From positions 1 to 59,851 of the forward strand of contig JAGXRP010000009.1 in NCBI GenBank assembly GCA_018335795.1: a DNA stretch of 59,851 bases, written 5' to 3'. Position 1 is the stretch's first letter; the number at the start of each line of letters is the position of its first letter. The notes below the pieces were generated by a model. It was not told the origin of the DNA, made no database searches, and worked only from the letters and a program-made list of their open reading frames with translations. Of the stretch, positions 53,887-59,851 are shown in pieces. The DNA comes from Desulfobulbaceae bacterium (GTDB taxonomy: Bacteria > Bacteroidota > Ignavibacteria > Kapaibacteriales > UBA2268). The translations under genes and the position numbers were made by a program.

Positions 53887-54522
53887 TTACTTTAAAGTTG
53901 CATCTATAAGCCAAAATTCAGTATATATCGATGAATCACTTTTACGAGTCGCCTTATAATATACTACCCCGATGCCTTTTACGAAGTGTACTTCTTCATG
54001 TAGGGTTTTTGATTCGCTTACAAAGATATACGTTTGTTTCCATAATTTAAACTCTGTTTGAATATTTCTTCCATGCCCAACAAATTTATAAGGATCTTCA
54101 ACCTTATAATCATAGCTATCAACATAAGAAGCTGAGTAAGGGTAAAAAAAAGCCTTTTTTTTATAATTGTGGAAAGAAATATATTCTACTGTATCATGGT
54201 TTCGGTAAAAATAATTAATACTAAAGAAAAGCGGAATCATAGGTGAATTCCCCCAAAGAATATATAAAGGATGGCTTTTATTCTCGTCTTTTTGTAAATA
54301 AGGATCATCATCTAAATAAGCTATAAGTGTATATTCATACGTGGGATCCTTATGATTGTTAATTTTGTATGTCCATAGGTTCCCATTTCGCAATGGAAGT
54401 AAGCTATTTGGGTACATTACAGAAGATTTGATTTCATCTTCATTGTTCGGCTTGCTTTCCCCACCACAACCATTCAAAATCAGCAACAACGTTGCGAAGC
54501 ATAGTAAAAATGCAGATTTCAT
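53887..54522 (-). CDS. Lipoprotein of unknown function
   Basis: A 211-residue protein with a lipoprotein signal: 'SAFLLCFATLLLILNGCGG', Cys in an L-N-G-C lipobox. The mature part starts with an acidic linker and then 'YPNSLLPLRNGNLWTYKI', a pattern seen in many small Bacteroidota lipoproteins, and ends 'GIGVVYYKATRKSDSSIYTE'. I do not recognise the family. ATG 54522 is preferred over TTG 54528 because AAGGA lies seven bases upstream. It lies 38 bases before the helicase gene on the same strand. Confidence 0.75.
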   Translation of the reverse strand: MKSAFLLCFATLLLILNGCGGESKPNNEDEIKSSVMYPNSLLPLRNGNLWTYKINNHKDPTYEYTLIAYLDDDPYLQKDENKSHPLYILWGNSPMIPLFFSINYFYRNHDTVEYISFHNYKKKAFFYPYSASYVDSYDYKVEDPYKFVGHGRNIQTEFKLWKQTYIFVSESKTLHEEVHFVKGIGVVYYKATRKSDSSIYTEFWLIDATLK

Positions 54523-54720
54523 GAACAATTCCTTTTAAAAATTATATGTTAATATGACATTTCTTTGTCTATCACGAATTTAAAGAATCAAATTGATTGA
54601 TAATGCTTTTTGAACCTACTATGCCTTGCCACCCATATACTTGAGCAAATCTTGCTAAATAGCCAAAGTTTTCTATTAAACAAATTTACTATAATACTAT
54701 GAATATTACAAATATAGCAC

Positions 54721-54750
54721 AAAAAAAAACGCATCAAAAAATTGTTGCGG
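54721..54750 (-). terminator. Degenerate copy of the outer-membrane gene's terminator
   Basis: On the minus strand CCGCAACAA-TTTTT-TTGATGCG then nine T: the counterpart of the hairpin at 29154-29184 with one arm mismatch. It follows the gene remnant at the same distance as in the intact copy. Confidence 0.6.
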
Positions 54751-54781
54751 CATGATAATTCATTTTTTAATTGCGTAGCGA

Positions 54782-54883
54782 TTATCTGAAATAGAATGAC
54801 AATGTGAATTTCGAGCCAAACATTCCACCTATTCCGATGAATGTACTGGATCTTTTATATGTTTCTTCACCATCCTCTTCTCT
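54782..54883 (-). pseudogene. 3' remnant of an outer-membrane protein gene (paralogue of 28523-29122)
   Basis: The minus strand reads REEDGEETYKRSSTFIGIGG then MFGSKFTLSFYFR and TAA. The intact gene at 28523 ends with 'TEERGENKDEHTKTNIG', a short linker and 'HFTLSFYFR'. DNA similarity continues past the stop (TTCTATTTCAGATAATC, AAAAAATGAATTA) into the terminator. A stop lies in frame just upstream, where the dispersed repeat begins, so only about 34 codons remain. The rest of the 465-base gap between rsmH and the lipoprotein gene shows no other gene. Confidence 0.8.
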
Positions 54884-54955
54884 TGATAATCCTGTTCAGA
54901 ATTTGTTTTGGATAATCCTGCCCATCACGAAATCTTGATAATCCTGTTCGAGACA
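54882..54955 (-). repeat. Dispersed repeat, copies 3a and 3b
   Basis: CTTGATAATCCTGTTCAG (54882-54899) is a partial copy; 54914-54955 is a full copy matching 30058-30099 at 38 of 42 positions. The partial copy abuts the truncated outer-membrane gene exactly where homology to the intact gene ends. Confidence 0.8.
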
Positions 54956-54987
54956 TTCCTGCTCAATTCCCTAACCTAAAACCCCCA

Positions 54988-55938
54988 TCACACCACTTCG
55001 GCAACTCTCAACTTGGCGCTGCGGGCTCTGGGATTTGTGGCGATTTCTTCTTCTGTAGGAATTATTGGCTTCTTTGTGATGAGCGATAATCTGTGATTAT
55101 CTTTGGTGGCGTTAGTACGCATGAAATTTTTGACAATTCTATCTTCGAGCGAATGATATGAAATCACTACTATTCTTCCGCCGGGACGCATATTATCAAC
55201 GATACAATTTAGCGTTCTTTCCAAAATGTTCAATTCATCGTTTACTGCGATGCGAATAGCTTGGAAAACTCGTGAAAGTGTCTTGTAGTGTAGTGGAACG
55301 GGAACAATGGATGTGATAATATCGCGTAGTTCGAATGTTGAATTCAGAGGAATTACGCGACGCATTTCGACGATACATCGCGCAATTCGAGCTGAATTTG
55401 GTTCCTCGCCATAAAAGCGAAGAACATGGGTCAAATCTGCTACTTCAGCCGTCTTCAGTAGTTCTTCGGCAGTTTTGCCGTGGTTACCGAACCGCATGTC
55501 GAGAGGCGAGTCAACTCTGTAACTCAGCCCGGCGGATTCAGTATCAAGTTGCTTCGAGGAAACGCCCAAATCAAGCAATAACCCACTGAATTTCCCCCAA
55601 ACTGCTGATTTCTCGCAGACATTGCTATAGCACTCATTATAGATAGTAAGTTTAGGAGCAGCATCCTTTGTAACGTAATGCTTTAACTTCCTCTCGCAGT
55701 GTTCTACCGCATTTCTGTCTTTATCGAACGCTATCAGACTCCCCCCGAAATCTAATTTCGATAATATCAGTTCTGCATGCCCGCCGCCGCCTAATGTACC
55801 ATCTACATAAATACCATTAGCATTTTGAACCAAATTGTCAACACTTACATCAAGCAATACCGGCAAATGATAGTCATATTCTATGTGCCGACTCTTGTCG
55901 GGACGCACTCTTTGCGGTTTTGCTCTTTTCTTCTTCAT
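54988..55938 (-). CDS. rsmH: 16S rRNA (cytosine-1402-N4) methyltransferase
   Basis: A 316-residue methyltransferase acting on the ribosomal P site. Features: 'HLPVLLDVSVDNLV' (about 24-37), the AdoMet loop 'YVDGTLGGGGHAELIL' (44-59), 'GLLLDLGVSSKQLD' and 'VVISYHSLEDRIVKNFM'. A basic N-terminal extension of about 20 residues precedes the fold. It starts directly after the mraZ stop. The division genes that usually follow (ftsL, ftsI, mur) are absent downstream. Confidence 0.96.
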   Translation of the reverse strand: MKKKRAKPQRVRPDKSRHIEYDYHLPVLLDVSVDNLVQNANGIYVDGTLGGGGHAELILSKLDFGGSLIAFDKDRNAVEHCERKLKHYVTKDAAPKLTIYNECYSNVCEKSAVWGKFSGLLLDLGVSSKQLDTESAGLSYRVDSPLDMRFGNHGKTAEELLKTAEVADLTHVLRFYGEEPNSARIARCIVEMRRVIPLNSTFELRDIITSIVPVPLHYKTLSRVFQAIRIAVNDELNILERTLNCIVDNMRPGGRIVVISYHSLEDRIVKNFMRTNATKDNHRLSLITKKPIIPTEEEIATNPRARSAKLRVAEVV

Positions 55939-56382
55939 CTATTTTACCATCACTTTCGCCGCTACTTCTTCGTAACTCTCGTCGTGATTGTTCAAATATT
56001 CTTCGAATTTCTCCGGATTCCAAAACTCAATGTGGTCCACCATCCCAACGATAAGCACTTTGCCTTCGATTCCCGCAAAATCTGTCAATTTTTTGGGGAG
56101 CATTATGCGTTGTTGTGCATCAAGTAGCACTTCTTCCGACCACATCAAGATTTTACGTAAGAAAAATCTGTTTTTTGAATCATACTGGTTAAGTTCTTCA
56201 AATTTTTCCTCGTAATTTTTCCATTCATCTAAGGGATAGGCCACGATGCAATCATCTTGCCCGCGAGTAACGGTAAATGTATCATTGGCATCCGGCGATA
56301 TGCTGCGACGCATCTTTGCCGGAATATTCACTCTACCTTTGTTGTCGATAGAATGTAATTCTTGCCCTTTGAAAAAAGCCAT
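55939..56382 (-). CDS. mraZ: Transcriptional regulator MraZ
   Basis: A 147-residue protein with two SpoVT/AbrB-like halves: 'HSIDNKGRVNIPAKMRRSI' (11-29) and 'VLLDAQQRIMLPKKLTDFAG'. MraZ represses its own operon. The direct repeats just upstream fit its operator. It forms a two-gene unit with rsmH. The start has CGGAG about seven bases before ATG. Confidence 0.96.
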   Translation of the reverse strand: MAFFKGQELHSIDNKGRVNIPAKMRRSISPDANDTFTVTRGQDDCIVAYPLDEWKNYEEKFEELNQYDSKNRFFLRKILMWSEEVLLDAQQRIMLPKKLTDFAGIEGKVLIVGMVDHIEFWNPEKFEEYLNNHDESYEEVAAKVMVK

Positions 56383-56424
56383 TTACCACTCCGTTATCAA
56401 TTTATGAAAAAGTCAGGGAATTTT

Positions 56425-56449
56425 TCCCACTTTCACCCACTTTGACACA
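56425..56449 (-). promoter_or_regulatory. Probable MraZ operator (10-bp spaced TGGGN repeats)
   Basis: On the minus strand, TGTGT-CAAAG-TGGGT-GAAAG-TGGGA: two good TGGGN boxes and one weaker box, each exactly ten bases apart, ending 43 bases before the mraZ start. MraZ is known to bind TGGGN repeats separated by five bases upstream of its own gene. The assignment to self-repression is inferred from this match. Confidence 0.75.
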
Positions 56450-56500
56450 CGAAACTATTAAATTTCTACAACATGACCAAATATTTTTTCATTTTGTTGA

Positions 56501-56540
56501 AAAAAAAAAGAGCTTGCCTTTGGGAGGCAAGCTCTTTTTA
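56501..56540 (-). terminator. Rho-independent terminator of the multi-Ig T9SS gene
   Basis: AAGAGCTTGCCT and AGGCAAGCTCTT pair perfectly (12 bp, 5-base loop). On the minus strand the stem is followed by at least seven T; T residues also follow on the plus strand. Confidence 0.92.
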
Positions 56541-56557
56541 AGTATCAAATAGTATGA

Positions 56558-59350
56558 TTATTCGATTACAATCACTTTGTCGAGCACGACTGAACCGTTG
56601 ATTTCGAGCATAATCAAATATGTTCCGGCACTTAATGACGTTCCGTTGTTAATATTCCACGTCAAATTATTATTTCCCTCCAAAGCATAACCATTTTTGG
56701 TATTGAGTAATTCACCTTTGGGATTGAATAATTTTAAAGTGTAAGATAAATCATGTTTTGCAGATAACTCCAAATTCAAATGTTCGGCAGTCGGATTCGG
56801 GAAAATTCTCAAATCATTTATATACGCTTTGATATCTTCGACTGATGACAGAGAAGATACAGCTTTCAACTCAACAGAGATTTTTTCGATTTCGTCAAAT
56901 TCGATTTCCAACATTGCCGAATAATTGCCTTCAACGTCGGACATGAATTGAGTATTGATAGTCAATTCAGCACCGGCATCAATCACAGTACCATCATAAT
57001 CTTGAGCAATCGAGAACACATTATCGTCATCACCTGATATTGAAACCATGCTAATTTTGACAGATGAATTGCTGTTATTCGTGATAGTTAGTGACTGCGT
57101 AGGATTTTCATCAACCAAAACAGTTCCGAAATTAATCAATTCGGTTGAGAGCTCAATTGAATATTCTACCGCAAGGGCTGTCATTATAATTGTTGCTTCC
57201 TGACCGTCTTCCGTAACAAAGGTAAGTTTATAGGTCTTAGTTCCTTTAACAGTAGGAGTTACATCTATCATTAAATCAGCTTTTTCGCCCGGTCCTAATT
57301 CCTGTGGAGTTGGGAAACTGATAGTCATAGTGCCGTCTAATAAATCGTCTTCCAATATCAGTTCATTTATTAAGATTGGCTTGCTGCCCACATTTCTGAC
57401 TAATTCTACGATTGTAAATTCATAATTCTTGTTTAGTTCGATAATGCCTAAATCATAAGCAGTTGTCAAAAGTGATAATTTACCATCTTCAATTACATCA
57501 ACTGTAACGGTTACAATAGATGATTTGATAGTTCCGCAATCATTTGTAACATTGCAATAATAAGAACCTGCATCAGCAGTAGAAGCGCTTGCAATGCTCA
57601 AAGTAGCGGCAGTTTTGCCTTCTAATTCAGTATCATTATGGTACCACTGATAATCGAGTTCGCTTCCTGTTGCAACAACAGTGAGCTCGAGCATTTCACC
57701 TGCAGCGACTGTTTTTGAACTTGGCTGAGTAGAAATTATTGGAGCAGAATTCATAGTTACTTTTGCTATTGATGATTCAACCGCATCGCCACAAGTGCCT
57801 TGAACGACTACTTGATAATTTCCGGTGTCGGATGCTTGGAAGTTTGAAATAACGTAAGTAGCATTGACTGCATTTGTGATATCAATACCATCCTTTTTCC
57901 ACTGGTAACTAATACCGGTTCCCATAGCAACAACTGAAAGCATTAGTTCTTGATTTTCGCAGATGGATTTGCTTTGTGGATTAACAGTGATTTCGGGTGT
58001 TACACCCAAACTCAAAACAGCCGGAATACTTGTAACTGTCGAACCGCAATCTCCGGATACTTTTGCTGTATAGCTACCGGCGTTTGAACCGGAAACACTA
58101 AACAATTTCAAAGTGTCTCTATTTTCACCCGTTAACAACTGTGAACCTTTGAACCATTCTACTTTTTTGTTTAAACCCGTAGATTTGATAACAAACATTA
58201 CATCAGCTCCTGCACAAGCATCTACACCCGTTGGTTGCTGCGTAATTTTTGCATTTTCGTTAACTGTAAGTTTAGCAGTATTACTCGTTATAGGTGCACC
58301 ACAATCAGGTGTAACTACTAAGACGTAATCACCGGCACTTTGGAGTGAAGCAGAATTTATGGTAAGTGAAGCAGAGTTTGAATTCGGAACGGCAGTACCG
58401 TTTTTACGCCATTCATAAGACTTAACACTACCCGTCACAGTCGCTGTCAATGTAACAGATTCTTGCTCGCAAACAGTAATATCCGTAGGTTGCGAAGTAA
58501 TGGATGCAGGACCTGCAATTGTAAAACTACTTGTTTTTCCCGAAATATTAGCATCGGCGACATCTGTCAGACGAATCTGATATTGAGTTCCCGGGGTTAA
58601 ATCAACAGGGATGTTCCAATTAAATGAACCAGAGCCTGCACTGACACTATTCGCAATAACTGTAGGGAAAGACGACCCGCCATTAGAAGAAAGCTCAATT
58701 TTGAGATTATCAATTCCGGATTGAGTCCACTTAATCTCTTGAGTAGTTCCGGCGCACCATGTCGAAGAACTTGTAGGAGCAGTAACCGTTGCACCGGCAA
58801 CAATCAAAGTCTTTGGTGTCATCCAATTCCATTGGTCTCCACTCGTACCTCCATTTTCATTCACTGCATTACCGATTGCCCTTAGATAATAAGTCCCCGG
58901 TGTAGTGGGAGCCTTCCAAGTAAATGTAAATTCAGCATACGTCAATTCACCAAATGATTTGGGTGATGAGTGAGTAAGTTCGCTTGATTCAGTCCTTAGA
59001 CCCGAACCGCTCGCAAAACTGAGAGTGCCGGCATTTGTAGAGCCGGTTTCGGTTGTCTTAACAGCTATATTAACACCTGCTGCGGATTGACTTGAATTTG
59101 TTACTCTAACAACAAAATCCACTTCTTGGTCAGGACTAAACTTAAAACTACCTGTAGAACTTGTGACTTGCAAAGTAGTTGTGCTACTTGATGAGGAACC
59201 GTGGCAATTGCAACCGTTTGAATTAGTTGCTGTCAATCCTGAAATTCCACTACCACCACTCCTGGAGTAAACTTCTGCCCCAAACCATACGAAAAATGCA
59301 ATTAATAGTAAAGGAATGGAGAATCTCATAAAAGGGTTAGCTTTTTTCAT
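56558..59350 (-). CDS. Choice-of-anchor-V / multi-Ig secreted protein with T9SS sorting domain
   Basis: A 930-residue secreted protein. Signal peptide 'FSIPLLLIAFFVWFGAEVYS'. A Reelin-like 'choice-of-anchor V' domain begins with 'NGCNCHGSSSS' (about 45-55). A fibronectin-like unit (about 190-280) leads to at least four Ig-like units with repeated 'ITSQPTDITVCEQESVTLTA'-type starts and 'YQWKKDG/YEWRKNG' cores. Two ASPM/SPD2-like beta-sandwiches follow. The sorting domain runs from 'LRIFPNPTAEHLNLEL' to 'AGTYLIMLEINGSVVLDKVIVIE' (read in parts). Likely a surface adhesin; no enzyme motif is seen. Confidence 0.9.
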   Translation of the reverse strand: MKKANPFMRFSIPLLLIAFFVWFGAEVYSRSGGSGISGLTATNSNGCNCHGSSSSSTTTLQVTSSTGSFKFSPDQEVDFVVRVTNSSQSAAGVNIAVKTTETGSTNAGTLSFASGSGLRTESSELTHSSPKSFGELTYAEFTFTWKAPTTPGTYYLRAIGNAVNENGGTSGDQWNWMTPKTLIVAGATVTAPTSSSTWCAGTTQEIKWTQSGIDNLKIELSSNGGSSFPTVIANSVSAGSGSFNWNIPVDLTPGTQYQIRLTDVADANISGKTSSFTIAGPASITSQPTDITVCEQESVTLTATVTGSVKSYEWRKNGTAVPNSNSASLTINSASLQSAGDYVLVVTPDCGAPITSNTAKLTVNENAKITQQPTGVDACAGADVMFVIKSTGLNKKVEWFKGSQLLTGENRDTLKLFSVSGSNAGSYTAKVSGDCGSTVTSIPAVLSLGVTPEITVNPQSKSICENQELMLSVVAMGTGISYQWKKDGIDITNAVNATYVISNFQASDTGNYQVVVQGTCGDAVESSIAKVTMNSAPIISTQPSSKTVAAGEMLELTVVATGSELDYQWYHNDTELEGKTAATLSIASASTADAGSYYCNVTNDCGTIKSSIVTVTVDVIEDGKLSLLTTAYDLGIIELNKNYEFTIVELVRNVGSKPILINELILEDDLLDGTMTISFPTPQELGPGEKADLMIDVTPTVKGTKTYKLTFVTEDGQEATIIMTALAVEYSIELSTELINFGTVLVDENPTQSLTITNNSNSSVKISMVSISGDDDNVFSIAQDYDGTVIDAGAELTINTQFMSDVEGNYSAMLEIEFDEIEKISVELKAVSSLSSVEDIKAYINDLRIFPNPTAEHLNLELSAKHDLSYTLKLFNPKGELLNTKNGYALEGNNNLTWNINNGTSLSAGTYLIMLEINGSVVLDKVIVIE

Positions 59351-59539
59351 ATTAAATATCCTTAAATTTGTAAATAAATTATATTTCGTTTTTCTTATAT
59401 TATGATTTAATAATAATCATTCTTAGTTTTAAGATGCTATAACCGATATTTATGTTTTGCTCAAGAGATTATTCCAAAGCGGTCATATGAATGCCGAGTC
59501 ATGTTTCTAAAATATAAAGCCAATAAATCTCAAAATTTC

Positions 59540-59573
59540 AATCACGCGAAAAATAATTATTTTTTGCGTGATT
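59540..59573. repeat. 17-bp inverted repeat in a divergent intergenic region
   Basis: AATCACGCGAAAAATAA pairs with TTATTTTTTGCGTGATT across 17 positions (one G-T). There is no gene ending here that would need a terminator; it lies between a minus-strand start at 59350 and a plus-strand start at 59845. Otherwise the 494-base gap (59351-59844) is AT-rich with nothing recognisable. Confidence 0.6.
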
Positions 59574-59844
59574 TATAATATATAACAATATTTTTTAACA
59601 AAAGTTTCATAAGAATTTGTTTTTTATAAATTTATTTTCGGACTCTCGCTAATTTTATTTTTATACATGGCTAACATTAACTTTAGCGATGACTTATTAA
59701 CTCGTTAAAATATAATGACTTATGCAAAATTTATCTATTGAATAAAGAAATTTTTCGTACTTTTACATAAGATTATTGAACAAATTATGAAATAAATATC
59801 ATAATTGAAATATATACTTTACAGACTGAATTAAAGGTATTAGT

Positions 59845-59851
59845 ATGAAAG
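59845..59851 (+). CDS. Start of a gene running out of the window
   Basis: ATGAAAG at the very end, with AAAGG seven bases before the ATG. This is a plausible translation start (Met-Lys), but only two codons are visible and no product can be named. Confidence 0.4.

Overview
The window looks like the chromosome of a free-living, Gram-negative bacterium of the Bacteroidota/Chlorobi side of the FCB group (Kapabacteria- or Ignavibacteria-like). The DNA is visibly AT-rich. There are several large secreted proteins with Ig-like, beta-helix or Asp-box domains; at least four end in recognisable type IX secretion (T9SS) sorting domains. Outer-membrane beta-barrels, heptose synthesis (gmhA) and PBP1C point to a diderm envelope. 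The placement is an inference from gene content; no rRNA is present.

Layout. 1-5689 (-): the 5' part of a giant beta-helix/Ig surface protein. 5993-11490: ppdK (-), an O-methyltransferase (+), a DUF58 protein (-) and an S24/UmuD-like peptidase (-). 11648-15948 (+): dnaX, bcp, a tatD ORF fused in frame to an exported protein, and upp. 16086-17729 (+): a POT transporter. 17796-22834 (-): two T9SS proteins and a Cys-rich secreted protein. 22986-28273 (+): lon, a BadF-type kinase, an RlmL-like methyltransferase and mpg. 28523-30217: an outer-membrane protein, a HEPN/MNT pair between inverted copies of a dispersed repeat, and tRNA-Thr (-). 30270-36839 (-): a five-gene envelope run (T9SS protein, barrel, pbpC, engB, gmhA). 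36977-42100: DUF1573 (+), then a frameshifted dksA-like gene, a MazG-like gene, a response regulator and a T9SS protein (all -). 42281-44751 (+): znuA-znuC-znuB. 44824-50806 (+): a LysM lytic transglycosylase, a sugar nucleotidyltransferase, metK and ahcY. 50869-53848 (-): dprA-like and recQ-phosphoribosyltransferase fusion. 53887-59350 (-): a lipoprotein, an outer-membrane-gene remnant, rsmH, mraZ and a multi-Ig T9SS protein. A new + strand gene begins in the last bases.

Most of the window is housekeeping and envelope biology. The best candidates for something new are: (i) a RecQ helicase fused to a ComF-like phosphoribosyltransferase next to a DprA homologue, resembling the ShosTA toxin-antitoxin/defence pair with a helicase added; (ii) two kinds of DNA palindrome inserted in frame in a T9SS sorting domain (17881-17913 and 17962-17996), like protein-coding palindromic mobile elements; (iii) an A9 run in dnaX where slippage either way stops translation at about residue 424, as in the Thermus gamma/tau system; (iv) the tatD/exported-protein fusion, where the last TatD helix doubles as the start of a signal peptide; (v) a decayed duplicate of the 28523 outer-membrane gene with its terminator, next to a dispersed repeat family. 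The five points rest on reading the sequence; homology statements come from motif recognition without database searches.
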